A DNA stretch of 64,000 nucleotides from Pempheris klunzingeri (GCF_042242105.1 NC_092028.1:11083338-11147337), one strand, 5' to 3'. Positions 36,563 to 50,895 are shown, counted from the stretch's first letter. Notes: generated by a model not told the origin, from the letters alone. Made by a program: numbers and translations.

Positions 36563-38869
36563 GCTGCTCTGTCACGTCCAGCACACAGCGCGCTGCATGC
36601 GGGGGGGAAACCCAGAGAAATGAATAACCAACAACTTGTCCGAGTCCTGCTTTGTTTACGTGCAGACGTTAATGCCAGCTTTGTTAGGCTAGGTTATGCT
36701 AACGTCCAGGGGTTGGAGAAGCGTTCGCTACAGCCTCACATTTCACACATAAAACCAACAATACGTACAATTCAGGGACCAGCGACGACGCAACCAAACA
36801 TAACCAGCATTAACATCTATTTTAATGGTCGCAAGCCAGAAGTTTCTGGAAATGTGAATCCTTCCGTGACGCGGTAACTGTTTGACGCATGATAGCGTCG
36901 TTAGCTAACGTTAGCTCGCTGTAACAGGGGCCGTGAGTAATGAAAAATACTCAGTAGCTGCAGATATTAACGACAGTCATCGGAGGACACGCACCTGATC
37001 GAAGATGAACACCGCAAAGGAAGGTTGCAGCTGATTTATATCGTCACACCACTTCTTCACTGGTAGTGGCGTCGCTCTTGTGTTTTCATTCAGGCGAGCT
37101 GTCGGACAGACCGACCGACCTAGTGACAACAGCAGCCCTGAGTAATGACTGTCAGGCAGCGTGCAGGCACTTACGCTCTTCTTCTTCTTTCCGGCAAATT
37201 AGTCAGAGTTTAGTGGATTGCTGCCTCCCATTGGTGTAGTAACATCATTGCTGATTGTGCCCTTAGAGACCTACTGTGTATCTATCTGTTAATAGTTTAG
37301 TTAGGTACTTCCTCACTTTGATGTCATCTTTCCGAGGCAAGTTCAACTCTACGCCCAGGTTAATCTGATGGTATGCTGTTATATGTATAACTTTCTCCCT
37401 CTGCTGTCTGCATCCCACTCTTCCTGCCGTTGATCCTTCAGTCTCTCACTGCCGATGGAAAACCCACACTACATCCCTGCCTCTCCCGTTTAAAAACCAT
37501 CTTTAAGAAGATCTCCCCAGCTAGTGGTCTAACGCTGGCCTCACAAAACGATCTGAGTGGTGGAGCTGCTGTGAAGTGTAAATGCAGTGCTACCTCAGAG
37601 GCTGAATTAGACACGCCAGTCACTGCATCCGCCAATCAACTGGTTATGTTTAGGTTTCAAGTCAGACATACTGGACTTCCCAGGGCTGCCAGTCATTTAC
37701 AGATCATTCAGATCTATGACCATTCATGTTTTTCCATATATGACATATGAAAAAGATAGGATGGAGGATGAGAACGGGTAATACCGGACGGCAATTCAAT
37801 TGAAAGTACTGATTGAAACAAGCTCTGGTCTATTTGATTGTTTTTTTTTTACTTAAAAGCAATTATTCAACCATGTAGGTTTAGTGACAAAGCAGTGGTG
37901 TTTCTCACACACTCACTGGGACCTACCCAGAACAACCAAGTTTTTTCTATTGCTGACTGATCAGCGGTTCTACTGGACCAAGCTGGGGCACATATTTCTT
38001 ACTGTCAATAAATTTCCGTAAAAGGAAAAAATCAACAATGAATTGATCATACTAAGTATTGCCTGTGTATCCAAAGCCAGACTTATTGGATTCCTCTGTG
38101 CCACAGAGCTACACTGTTGTCCAAAAACAATCAAAACACATCAGTGAGCCACACTTACACCGGGTGTCAGATTAATGTGGTGGAGTAAAAGCTACAATCT
38201 GAAATGTAGTGGAGCAGACTCATGAAGTAGCATGAAAAGGGCACACTACACACTGCTGGGCATACAATACTTGAGTAAATGGACTTAGTTACGTCCCACC
38301 CATTAGAGATCAAAATCATGAAAATCTGAAGTGGGTTTTCATCCTTTGGCAATGAAACAGAGTGTTTGCACAACAGGGCAGTGCTTATGGAAAATGGTGG
38401 GTGGACAGTGACCTCAAGTGTTCATGAGTGAGCTATGATTGATGAAAACACTGGTAAGTTAAACTTTAAAGGATTGATTTGGGTGTGTACACGTACATTA
38501 CAGACATATTCAGCAAGGCATGTCAGTTCTGTTTATGTGGGTTCCTGTACATGCACATCTGATGGGGAAATGAGGAGGTGGGCAAAACAAGCTGTATAGA
38601 CAGATGCTATTAACAAGAAGTCCCAGTAAGCAAAGCAGAGGTTGAATAAAGGGTGAATAATTTGAGGTACACAGTAGCAGTGGGAGAGTATTAAGAACAG
38701 TGGAACACTGAAATAAGGGGAAAGTAGCCGTAGAATTTAAATACAAAATCAATTCATTTAGAAGGAAGGTGATGGAAATGAGACACTATTTCTTTTCACA
38801 TGCTGCCTTCTAAATTGCCCTTATTGCCTTTTATTTATTTTATCTTTTTTTTTAACTATTTATACTTAA
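36563..38869. other. st13 promoter side and st13-xpnpep3 intergenic stretch
   Basis: The st13 start site probably lies within about 100 bp of the ATG. The stretch 36880-37180 is GC-rich and may be part of a promoter or enhancer. The segment 37430-37690 keeps an open frame of about 100 codons on plus, but it has no recognisable domain and no splice context. Otherwise nothing recognised. Confidence 0.4.
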
Positions 38870-38990
38870 ATTGTTAGGCATTCATTGTAGACAGCAATAA
38901 AATTTCATTGTACATGGAAACGTGTTTCCCTACTGTACATATGACAATAAACACTTTGAATCTTGAATTGAATCTTGAATCTTTCAACAC
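38870..38990 (+). repeat. LINE 3' end with (TTGAATC)n tail
   Basis: TTTCATTGTACATGGAAACG, then CTACTGTACATATGACAATAAA, then two to three TTGAATC units. It is related to 32225-32330. Confidence 0.6.
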
Positions 38991-39574
38991 AATGAATATA
39001 ATTTATATAATATATAATGGAATATAATCAATTCAATGCACATGTAGTCATAGCATCCTCCTCAATATGAAAACATTATGAAGCTGTCTAGCAGATCTTG
39101 CAGAGGAGTTCTGATTTGTTTTACCAGACAAACAGGATCAAAGTGTAGGATTTAATATCTGTTTTACACTCCGAAGCAGAAGATGGCGGTAATGCAACAA
39201 ACGCCCTGGTTGCCAACTGCCTATCAAAACCAAAGCAGAAGCTCCTGCCAATCGTAGCAAAGCCACAGATGTAAGGAGGCGGGATTGGGCATCTGTGCCT
39301 GAGAGGCTAATCTCAGGGCAGCAACCTCCCACGTAACCCAGATGAACGCGGCTAGCTAGCATGGAGGCGGCCGGCTAATGAAGGTAACTGTCAACCAAAG
39401 ACAAATACAGCAGCTACAAGAGATTTTAGCGGCGGTAAGTGACAACAATATAGCGCCGTGTGTCTCCGTAGATGTCCGGTGACAGCTGACTGCTTTGTCT
39501 GACTGTGTCTCAGGTCTGCGGTCGGTCGTCATGCTGTAGCGTTGACTGGTCGGTGTCCTCCAGTTGCAGCAACA
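38991..39574 (+). promoter_or_regulatory. xpnpep3 promoter and 5' UTR
   Basis: A donor-like GGCG|GTAAGTGAC at about 39435 and an acceptor GTGTCTCAG just before 39514 suggest a non-coding first exon that splices 60 bp before the ATG. The start site is inferred. Confidence 0.4.
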
Positions 39575-42500
39575 ATGTTGCCCTCAGCCTGCCCCTTGGT
39601 GAGGTCTGCGGTCAGGCTGCTGCCACGGCGTACCTGGAGTCCAGGTGAGCCCAGCGCCGTCTCGTTTTGTCGCCATGTAATTAAATAAAGTTTGAAGGAA
39701 GTTGCACTTCACTTGAGTTTTCAATGTTCTGTTCCCTCATACTTCTACTCCACTATATAATATTAAGCCATTACCCTCTTACGTGTATTTGACAGATACT
39801 AGGTAGTATTCAGAGCAAGATTTGACACAAAATGCACAATGGAAGCTTGTAAAATACAGTTTAGTGTTAGTCATCAAGTCAAATTGTATGTGGATACCCT
39901 AAAATAACAAATGACAGTGTGTCTCAGGGTCTGTACAATACACAAAACTCTCTGTCCTTCTGTCCTTGATCCTCAATTCAAAGTAAAAGCGTCCCCCAGA
40001 AAGCCCCTTTATTATCTTGGACACAAATGAAACCCCAGGAACTGTAACAGAGGAAGGATTCCTCTCTGCATGAGATGTCGTGTGCAGAATAGACCAACAA
40101 AATCACAGTAGATATATTATTATACACAAATGATAACATTTCTGAGGTTTCCAGAGGAAAGGGGTATGGTAGGTAAGGGTCCTATAGCCAGCTGACTTCT
40201 TTTTTGACTGGGCATAGACAGGAGCCCTGTATTCTGAGAGCGTAGTTGCTGAGATAGAATATAAGGTATAATGACATCAGGCAGATATGAAGGGGCAAGT
40301 CCGTTTAGTTTATTGTAAGACACCAGAATCACCTTTAAGTCTCTACTTTGTCATTTGAACATGATTGGCTGCCTTTATAGGCAGTGGCAGTGTATTCCAT
40401 AACTGAATCATTTGGTGAAATTTTGAGAAAAATAGGGCCAAGAACAGAGCCCTGAGGTACTCCATATTTTACATATGTATCTGTCCTTGACTAAAAAAAA
40501 AGTTCCAAAAAATTTGGTGAGACAACATTTTCTTTTTCCACTAGTAGCACTGTTGCTGACTTACTGAAATTTCTTACTGAAACACATTTATATTTTTTCC
40601 ATCTATCCATCATTCAACTGTATTACTGATACATCCTTCAGTAGTATGTAGAGAATTTACAGGAATAACAATGTTAACAATGTTATTTTAATGGAAAAAG
40701 GCACAAGGTGAAGTTGTGCTTTTAAGAAAAAAACTAAAAAAAAGAAGTAAAGTAGTGCTTTTTAAAACTGACATCAAATAATGAATCTGCAAATCTAAAC
40801 ATAAGATATGTGGTCAGTCCATTAGTGTCATTACAGAACAACAAAATAAGTAAAGAAGGAACTAGGAACATGTCATACATTTCACAAAGCAACATCAGAA
40901 GAACATGTCTGTTAATTCCATCTCTTTATAGGTATTATTATGTATTCGACACTAAAACAGGAACCTGACATTTAAAGATGGAACACTGTCTCTGAAAATG
41001 GTCGCAAAGGTCGACTAAATGGTCACAGTCTGGAGCACTGTTATCGATGCTGACATCGTCTACAATATTGCTGAAGCTTGTGTTGGTCGTGGTGTGTGCC
41101 TTGGTTCCCTTTTTTACAGCTTAAACTGGAGATTCCTGACCTTGTGACCCTTTTAAAGTAGTGTCTAGTTTGGGACCATGTCATGTTTCAGTTCTCTGTG
41201 AGTTGTTATTCGTTCAGTTAAAGAGATATTTCCCCTGTAAACATCTCCAGTGGTTTCCTTAATCAACTATTCAAGGCCCAAATAGGTCATGTGCTTTTAC
41301 TGTAATAAGATTTTTAATTCAGGGCTTGGTCTTGTTATGGACTATTTTTACTCTGGTCTGTCTGGCACTTTTATTTTCATAGTTTAGTTTAGACAATTGC
41401 AGACTTCCCATTTTTAGAGTATATGGTTAACATGCAGCCTATTAATGTATTTCTGTGACCGAACAAGAACCTCATAAACATTAAAAGGAATCCTCATTTC
41501 CCTGATCAGTTGCATAATACAGGGGGGACAGGCAGCCTTCCACCTAATGAGGATTTATTGTCAGGCTAACATAATAAGCTAGTGCTTTAGCACTCAGCTA
41601 ATATAAAATAATGCTATTACACGTTAAAGGTACACAAAATATTGCCATGAGTGGGTATGGGTCTGTCGTTTTTTTCTTTACAGATATATGAAAACAATTT
41701 AGGTATTTACATCCAGAAATTGGTCTGAATGTCCTGCCCAGTTGGCATTTCTGTACTGCAATTCCTTGTCACTTATCAGTCAACACATACACTGCGGCAA
41801 TATTGATGAATCTGTGATAAGCTAAAATTGTCCAGCTATGAAGCTCTACTCTGCAAAACATCCTTTGACTACAGATGAAACAGAATTAATGTTTAGAACA
41901 ACTGCATGCAGCATCGTGAGTGCCCAGTTCAAGAGTCTTTGCCGTCTGTTTTGTGTTGCTGTCTGTAGGATGTGTCTGGTGCCTGTGCAGAAACATTTCT
42001 GTGAAACCAGGAGGTCTGAAACCTAAGGCCGTTCCACCACGGTACCTGGGCCAGCCCAGCCCTTTTACTCATCCACACCTCATCAAGCATGGTAAGTATT
42101 GTTTACAGTGGAATTCTGGAGAATTACACTTGGGAAAACCTGTGATGTCTAGTCGTTACATGCTTTACACCACAAGGAGACAAACAGTTGTGTAAGTGTA
42201 GGTGATGAGCTGTTGTTTAACACTAAGACACCCCATATCTGATCTCTGTTACTCAGGTGAGGTGACCCCAGGCATTAGCCAGACAGAGTACGAGCTCCGC
42301 AGACACAGACTGGCCTCCCTTATCGAGGCTCAGGCAGACAGGCTGGGACCCTCTGCCTCCTCCGGCACCCATATGGTCATTGTTTTGTCCCATCCAACCC
42401 GCTACATGACCAATGACATCCCCTATCCCTTCCACCAGAACCAGGTGTGTGTTTGATCTTAAACTGCATTTCTTTAGTTCAAAGTCTTCAGTTTAATCTG

Positions 42501-45500
42501 CTTGTGCCTTTTTGAGTGTATCTGGCATCTAATGACATATTTTATTGAATAATAACAGTTTAAAACACCTTATCTACACACAAGGGAAGGGAATGTGAAG
42601 AAGCAAATGTCAGGCATAAAGGTGTACATCATTACGTGTGACTCTACTCTTACTTGCAGTCTTATGTTGGTAATTTATTGTTTATTTATCAGCCAATTAA
42701 CCTTTAGCCAAACGTTCCCCAGGATTTCCTCTACCTCAGTGGGATCCTAGAGCCTGACAGTGCCTTGGTCCTTTACGGGAAAGGGCGACCAGACCAGGCC
42801 ATCTTGTTTGTCCCACGCAGAGACCCAGGGAGAGAGCTGTGGGACGGGCCCCGGTCAGGGAAGGATGGGGCGGCTGCTTTGACCGGCATAGAGAGGGTTC
42901 ATAGCACAGAAGAACTGGGTATTGTGCTCAAGAGCCTTAAAGGTGGGTGGATGGGAGTGTGAGGATGTATGAACATGTCTTCACAGAACTAAACTTGCCT
43001 GATTTGTCACTGAGCAGGGTGTTTTGTTGCTTAATTTTTATAGCCTAAGTTGACTCTCTCTTCAGCCCCACCCCTTTTAGTGGCTGTTGTTATGCCTGTC
43101 AAGATTTCTGTTCATAAATACAGGTTACAGTGATGACAGTTGCAGATTTACTGCAGTAGTTTTTTTTTTTTAAACTTTGACACAGAAGTAAACAAAAGCC
43201 GGCTTCTCACTTCTAGCCCACAACCCCGGATTATGTCGGCTGAAATACTACTGTTGCCAGCAGATCAGCTGTAGCTAGCTAGAGTAAGCTAATGCAAAGG
43301 CTAAAACTGAAATGTCCATCTTCAGCTGAGTTTTTGATGTTTCCAGTGTATTTGCTTAACCCTGTACATTGCAGCTACATGACGTAGGTAATGCTGAAAG
43401 ACTGAAGCTAAAGCTATATATCCAAGGCAAAGCGCCAGAATCCCATCAAGAGCAGCATTGTCTGTGTAATTGTTGTGTAGAGCTACTTTTTTGTAAAAAT
43501 ACTTAATTGGCACATGGATTAAACATGCAGTACATTTAAGTGAAAATGAACAAAAAGAAAAAGCTGCCATTTTCCAATATTTTCCATTCCCCTTCCTAGA
43601 CCCCCTTTCCTTGAAACAGAGCTGTTACAAGTAATCTAAGCAACTCTGAGACCCAGCTAGTTATGCATAAACTGAAATAAATAAGTAGGAAAAAAGTATA
43701 CACACATACATACAGATATTAATATAACATGTGCAGATACACAAGCATATAAAATGGTTTAAAAAATTGTGGCTCTCATGCTATTACCCTGGATTGTTAA
43801 AGGCCCAAAACCTGAGATATGTTAAGTGTGCACGACATGCTCATTATAGCATACGTAGGGCCCTCATATGCTTAAGGCACCAGTCTTATAGAGTGGCAGT
43901 GTGGCAGACGGGGCAAGGGCTGCACCCAATGCGGGCAAACCAAGCACATTTCCTCGTTATGAGATCCCATTGGGGGGGAGCGAGTCTACATATTTAATCA
44001 ATGGTATCCATTGGGAGTAAAATCTGTCAGAGGAACCTCTCAGAGTTAACTGGATCCACCCCCCCACCGGCGCTCCCCCCAATTTTAGGAAAGATGGGAC
44101 ATTGAGCAGCCAAGATTTGAAGGAGGGTGGCAGGGCAGGCTTCCATAAAAGGAGAATTTTCCTGCAGGCAATAAGAGAAGCTGGTTTGGGTAGCTGTCAT
44201 GTTAATTTCATCTGGTGGACTACCAAAGATGGCTACAAGAAGAGATGGAAGGAAAGAAAGAAAGAAAAATTTCAAGTAATAATGGAGCTAGTTTGCATGA
44301 AAACTTGTGAAATTCCACGAGGTACTCGTTGGGGCCCGGTGCATGTAAGGCTACTTTGACCAGTATTGCAGTACTACATTATAAATCGAAATGTTATTTT
44401 CTCTGACACAAAATATGGGATAGTTTTACTAGGCCAAGCAACACAGTTTAGATCTGGGCTTTGATCTGAGTATTTTCACTTACTTCATTTTCACTTACAC
44501 AGTTTTGACAACCTCAAGTTGCTGAAGTGTTAACTCCCCCAAAGCAAATAAAGAACAGGACAGAACACTGGACTAATCTGATATATGAGCATCTTCCTTC
44601 AGACGTGGGTTTTCTGGTCCAGAAGGGTGTAGTATGAAGCAAGCTTGACATAGCCAGGCTTTCTTTGCGTTGACTGGCTTGACAAAATGTAAAATCAGAA
44701 ATCAGAAATAGAGGGTCAGTTGCAGTGTCTTTGTTAGCCCAGGTTGTCGTCTTCAGGCTCTGTGCACATTCCCATAAAAGGGGGCATTAGCATGTCATTT
44801 GAGTCCACTTTTGCACAAAATGGACCGATTGGTTGCCCCCTCCTTCAGTCAAGAGGAATGGGTCGTTATAATGAAGGATACAAGGAAATCACTTTGGTTG
44901 TTGGCCAAATTGAGGTGAAATGAATGATTATTATTGTTGAATATTATCTGTGATAGATACGAACAGACTAATCAGTTTTGTAATCTGTTCTATTAGCTGC
45001 AATACCAGCAGTGTAAAAAGGATTGGGAGAGCATAAACTCTTTTAGTACATGGATGTTGTGTTGTATTTGTTATTCGTTATTTTCTGCATCATCAACTGA
45101 ATGCATGAAGGATCCTGTGGCAACCCGATGCATACCGTTTGCACTGCTGATGCTTCAAGACTTTGTTCTGCGGCATCACTAAAGAATGTCTCTAAAAGTT
45201 CGCATATCTAATGTTTTACCTCAGCTGTGAATCGGTATCACTCACAGAGAATATTGCCAAGAAAAGAATTAGTGAAATAGTGGCACTTTTACAGCTGATT
45301 TCAACTTTAACCCTGAACATAACCTCCTGAGGTTAGATGTACAGCATGAGTTACCATGGCGATCAAGACATTTTGTGACATTGAAAACTCTGGCTTCAGG
45401 CTCGACATACCTCGATCACACTCCTGTGTTTTCTAACCTGTAAACTCAAAAAATAAAGTTGCTGTGAGCTAGCTACCTGGGCATGTGAATGTTTGCAACT

Positions 45501-48500
45501 TTAGTTATGAAAGACAAATGGATTGTTTAATTGTTTCATCAATACCATACACTTTTGCTCTTTTGGTTTTAGAAAACCTTAAAAAAAAAAGCCAATAACC
45601 CTCTAAACTATTTAAATGCCAGTTATCTTTCTTACTACAGCCACAAGGACACCACTTCAACAGGTGGAGAACAGGCCTGATGTGCCGACTTGCAGCAGCT
45701 AAGCTGACATTTCACTGCTAACTAATTAGGACCTTAACTAAACCTTAACTTAAATAATTTTCTACTCTGATCCTCTTTCAGGCTCTCTGCTGTGGTACGA
45801 TAGTTCTCAGCCCGCCCACCCTCGGCTCCACCAGGCTCATGTGTGTCCCGTGGTGGAGGCGGGGCTGAAGCCACGTTCTCTGAGGCCCCTCATACACACT
45901 CTCAGGGCCCTCAAGAGCTCAGCAGAGGTGGCGCTCATGCAAGAAGCGGGTCACATCACAGCACAGGTTGGCGTTTATGTGTCAGTGTCATAATAATTTA
46001 CAATTACTAGTAAATTCCTTCAGGAATGGCAAGATTTACATTTTTTTTTATTTTAGTATTGTTATTTAGTGTCTCTTTACCACCTCTTCCAACACACTGT
46101 AGGGGTTGTTGGATGTTCAGTGTATGTGCTCCAACTCAAATCCTTCGTCTTTCAGGCTTTTCGTAGGACGATGGCTCTTTCTCAAGGAGATGTGGATGAA
46201 GCTGTGCTCTTTGCTAAGGTACCTGAAAATCTTTGATGACCTCTCTGTGACTCTTCACTGCCTCTCTGTCATGTATGGCCTGTTAATAATCTTCATGTCT
46301 TTTATTGATCAGGCTCTTTAATGTAATTACTGCGGTGTCATCTATTGATTAGTCAGTCAGTGCAGAATGGGCTATTGCTCATTAGGAGTGGATAAGACTG
46401 ACAAATTAACTGAAATGATTGTATGAATATTTTCAACAGAAACAACACATTAAGTGCAGTATTGACAACTGCTAATTAAGAAATATTCATTCATTATTAC
46501 AGTATAGAAACAAAAGCTGAGTAGGTAGCTGTTGTATTGGAACAGCTGTATTACTGTATCACCAGTCAGTTTATCAAAATTATTATATTTTTTATTTACA
46601 CCGGGAAAAACCAATAATTTAGTTTTAGCTTTAGAAGGCTATCTTGTCAGTTTTCTCACCAGCAAGCTTTAGCTTGATAAAGCTGTTTTTTAGCTGCTTG
46701 TTTGGCTGTTTTCTCTTTGGCAGAAGAGCTATTTTCACAGAAATGACCAAATCCTGACCAAATATGTCATTTCTACATTTTGCTTTGTTGGACAGTAAAG
46801 ATGACAGCAGTCATGAAGCTTGCTGTCCTTTTTCAAGTTTCTTTTTTTATTCCAGTTTGATTTTGAGAATCGGATCCATGGCGCCAACTTCCTGGCCTAT
46901 CCCCCTGTTGTTGCTGGAGGGAATCGAGCCAATACTCTGCACTACATAAACAACAATCAGATTATCAAGGTAAAGGCGCAATGAACATTCACAATGAGCA
47001 TTCTGAAAACAAGTACATGTGCATATAAAGTAATGATTGGGCAGCTTAAATAACTCGTACATTTTCCCCTTTTTTCTCTCTTCCATCAGGATGGTGAAAT
47101 GGTGCTGCTTGATGGTGGTTGTGAATACTTTGGTTATGTGAGTGATATCACTCGAACATGGCCAGTGAATGGGAGGTAAGAGTGACAAAATAATCTTGGC
47201 AGTAAATTATACCGCTCAACAACAAAAAACTGTTGATAAATAATATTCGGCTAAAGGTTTGGGGTTGAAACTAGAGCTGATTATTGTACATCTTCCCTTC
47301 TTACAATTCCAAATCTGTTTGGCATCACAGTCAACAGAAGTTTACCACTACAGGACACAACAACACTGCAGTATGTCCTTTAAATTGAATGGAAATGTGG
47401 TTCTGAGGATTATTATGTTTATAATGCTGACTCCACCTCTTTCCCGCCAGATTCAGCCCTGCTCAGGCTGAGCTGTATGAAGCCGTCCTGGAGGTCCAGC
47501 GCTCCTGTTTGTCAATGTGTTCCCCAGGTGTCAGTCTCGATCACATCTACAGTACCATGCTGGCTCTGTTGGGACGGCAGCTCAGACGACTAGGCATCGT
47601 CAAAGCCAGTACCAGTGATGCTGATGTTCTAAAGGTAATAGTTAGAGAAATAAGAGAAGAATGGATTCCGGCGGGTAGATCATTCCAGTACTTTATCATT
47701 GAGGATCAATTTTGTGAAAACATATAAGCAGCTCTCGGCTTTTTGCAAAATTTATATTTGCAAATAACTTACTGTACAAGAAATTTACGTTTCAAGCATC
47801 CAACCCAAGATCATATTTCACTCTGCAAATAATGTAGAACAAAAATGTTGTGTATTTCTGCTCACAGACTCACACAAACATGCAGAATTGGGTATTTTAA
47901 TATAGCTAATGCACATTTAAGTCTTGCCCTACTGTCTAATATCAATCAACCACACCTGAGGGAGACATGATCAGATTATTACTGTTATCATCAGTGGGGC
48001 ATTGAATTTAAACATTTTTTTTGTGCAGTTGATGTGCTCACCAGTGGTTTGCGGTCAGGAAATAGCCATAAGCACCTTTGGCCAACATAAATGATGGAAT
48101 GACCTAATTACAGCCTCCATGAAACACAATATGCTTGTATAACTCTGCATAGTAGAGGCACTCCTTTCCTGCAGTGGTTCTTTTCAGGGAAATAAAACAA
48201 GCCAGCCAAACCAAAGCTGAAAGAAGAATTTATTCAACTGGTTTGTCTAAAAGAAAGAAAAGGGGGGGGGGAAGTGCAGTGGGTTGATAAAGGATGTTTT
48301 TTGGTGGCCAAGGATCTGTTAGTTCATGATGCACAGCAGACCGAGATATTAATTCTTCATCGGGACAAAGAATCATGAACTTCGGTACAGGTTGTTAGTC
48401 TTGTCTCGTCGACGTAGAACCATTCACCTGATCCCCTTGACCTCATCTCTCAGAACAGATGCTAATGGAGGTAGTTAAGTGTTCAGTAGAAAGTGGAGGT

Positions 48501-50895
48501 AGTTAATTCATACAAATTTCACATTTCTGGATTTGACAAATGAAACCCTCCACAGGAATGTCTGAGATCTGTTGTTTTACACCCATTAAGCATTGACGTG
48601 TTTTGAGTTATGGATTAAAGGACAAATCCAGCTTGTCTTACATAGCCAAGTCATTCAAAAACAGTGGTTAACACTGGTTTTAACATTACATTTGGCATTC
48701 AAAAAAAGTCAGATTTTTAACTTTTGAAAGTTGTTTTTGATTTTAACGTCACACTTCAGGATTCTTCAGTACTGTATGTTGCAACTTGGATTCACCTTTT
48801 AAAAGAATACTTTTGTTTGGGTGCTCCTAGATTCAGTTGTGCTCTGTTAAGGCAGGTGGAAAACTATCTGATGAGGCTCATTCACCACAGTAAATCCCCT
48901 TCCAATCAGTAGCACCCCTGAATTTCATGTTATTAATGTTTAGCTGACTATCCTGGGTAACCCTACCCAGGTAGACACTGGCAAACGTCCAAACAACTAC
49001 TTAAAGCATTAATTTTGTTTATGCACCCAGGCTGCACGGCATTACTGCCCCCACCACGTTGGCCATTATGTGGGCATGGACGTCCACGACACTCCTGATC
49101 TCTCTCGCTCACAACCTCTACAACCAGGAATGGCCATCACCATAGAACCAGGTATAAACAAAGGGTTTCATATACCCTTTCACTATGCTGCTCTGTTAAT
49201 CATGAAAATCTGGTTTAATGAATCCAAATATTACACATTATCTATGCTACATTCTCATTTACATTGCACCTTATACAGTCATAAATATTTGGACTTCAGA
49301 TTTCGGCTCTGTACACCACTACAATGGATTTGAAATGAAACAATCAAGATGTGCTTTAAGTGCACACTCAGCTTTAATATGAGGGTATCAAATCATCAAA
49401 TCAGGTGAACGGTGTAGGAATTACAACACATTTTTTATTTATATATTTTTCATATCGGGGCATTTTCCCTTCAGTTTTGTCTTCAGCAAGTGAAAGAGTG
49501 GATTCATGTCAGGTGACTGACTTGGCCATTGCAGAACATTCCACTTCTTTGCCTTAAAAAACTCTTTGGTTGCTTTCACAGTATGCTTCGGGTCATTGTC
49601 CATCTGCACCGTGAAGCACCGTCCAATGAGTTCTGAAGCATTTGGCTGAATATGAGCAGATAATGTTGCCGGAAACACTTAAGAATTCATCCTGCTGCTT
49701 TAGTCAGCAGTCACATCATCAATAAATATAAGAGAACCAGTTCCACTGGCAGCCATACATGCCCACGCCATTACACTACCACCACCATGCTTCACTGATG
49801 AGGTGGTATGCTTTGGATCTTGAGCAGTTCCTTCCCTTCTCCATACTCTTCTCTTTCTGTCATTCTGGTACAAGTTGATCTTTGTCTCATCTGTCCATAG
49901 GATGTTGTTCCAGAACTGCACAGGCTCTTTTAGATGTTTTTTGGCAAACTCTAATCTGGCCTTTCCTGTTTTTGAGGCTCACCAATGGTTTACACCTTGT
50001 GGTGAACCCTCTGGATTCACTCTGGTGAAGTCTTCTCTTAATTGCTGACTTTGACACAGACACGCCGACCTCCTCGAGAGTGTTCTTGATCTGGCCAACT
50101 GTTGTGAAGGTTTTTTTTTCTTGACCTGGGAAAGGACTCTTCTGTCATCCACCACACTTGTTTTCCGTGGTCTTCCGGGTCTTTTGGCGTTGCTGAGCTC
50201 ACCAGTGCGTTCTTTCTTTTTAAGAATGGACCAAACAGTTGATTTGGCCACACCTAATGTTTTTGCTATCTCTCTAATGGGTTTGTTTTGATTTTCAGCG
50301 TAATGATGTCTTGCTTCACTGATAGTGACAGCTCTTTGGACTTCATATTGAGAGTTGACCTCACCAGATTCCAAACACAAATACCACACATGAAATGAAC
50401 TTTAGACCTTTTATCTGCTTCTTGTGAATGATATAATGAGGGAATAACACACACCTGGCCATGGAGCAGCTGAGCAGCCAATTGTCCAATTACTTTTGGT
50501 CCCTTAAAAAGGTGGAGGGCACATATAATATGTGTTGTAATTCCTACACCGTTCACCTGATTTGGATGTAATTACCCTCAAATTAAAGCTGAGTTGTTCA
50601 ATTGTTTCATTTCAAATTGTGGTGGTGTACGGAGCCGAAATGCTGAAAATTGTGTCAATGTCCAAATATTTATGGACCTGTCTGTATCTGCTTTTATAAG
50701 TTTTCTACTTTTACTGCTATTATTACAGGGTTGTACATCTGTGAGGACAATGACCAGGTCCCAAAGCGTTTCCGCGGCCTTGGCATCAGGATCGAGGATG
50801 ACGTGGTGATCCAAGACAAGGGAGGCCCTCTGATTCTGTCCTCAGAAGCACCGAAGACCATCGCTGACGTAGAGCAGGCCTGTGCCCAGAGATAG
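39575..50895 (+). CDS. xpnpep3: X-prolyl aminopeptidase 3, mitochondrial
   Basis: Eleven coding exons: 39575-39644, 41969-42091, 42257-42444, 42723-42942, 45782-45966, 46156-46218, 46856-46969, 47090-47175, 47451-47634, 49031-49151, 50729-50895. They total 1521 nt, 506 aa (human 507). The N-terminus ([19 protein letters not shown]) is basic and amphipathic, as a mitochondrial presequence. The aminopeptidase-P N-domain runs from [14 protein letters not shown], and the pita-bread metallopeptidase domain follows. The five metal ligands are all present: Asp in LLDGG, Asp in VSDITR, His in [13 protein letters not shown], Glu in TIEPG and Glu in RIEDDV. It removes N-terminal residues before proline; human mutations cause a nephronophthisis-like disease. 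Introns carry an L2 fragment (intron 1), an unexplained stretch (intron 4) and a Tc1 copy (intron 10). Confidence 0.97.
40120..40485 (-). mobile_element. Decayed L2-type LINE fragment
   Basis: On minus, [13 protein letters not shown] (about 40470-40430) is the reverse-transcriptase motif of L2/Rex-like LINEs. About 100 bp later comes the C-terminal part [19 protein letters not shown], then [12 protein letters not shown]. The two blocks are normally several hundred bases apart, so the middle is deleted. It is in xpnpep3 intron 1. Confidence 0.7.
43850..44240. other. Unexplained GC-richer stretch in xpnpep3 intron 4
   Basis: More GC-rich than its surroundings, with two G/C runs (43970-43980, 44057-44082). 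The minus strand has open stretches such as [19 protein letters not shown] that look protein-like. It may be the tail of a LINE, but I cannot assign a family. Confidence 0.3.
49276..50684 (-). mobile_element. Tc1-like transposon, full length but inactivated
   Basis: About 1.41 kb with inverted ends containing CATAAATATTTGGAC and TA at both borders. The transposase is on minus. The N-terminal paired-like domain (about 50330-49990: [20 protein letters not shown]) includes a GRPRK hook. Catalytic blocks follow: [12 protein letters not shown] (first Asp) and [10 protein letters not shown] (second Asp). In the third block ([11 protein letters not shown]) the usual Glu of NPIEHLW is replaced. At least two frame changes separate these blocks. 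It lies wholly in xpnpep3 intron 10. Confidence 0.9.

Noticed and set aside
36015-36584. A long minus-strand open frame of 189 codons over the first st13 exon.
   Set aside because: It runs through the AC microsatellite (Cys-Val repeats) and is antisense to, or in another frame from, the real exon 36453-36562.
37430-37690. Open frame of about 100 codons between st13 and xpnpep3.
   Set aside because: No recognised domain, no splice context and no promoter; treated as intergenic.
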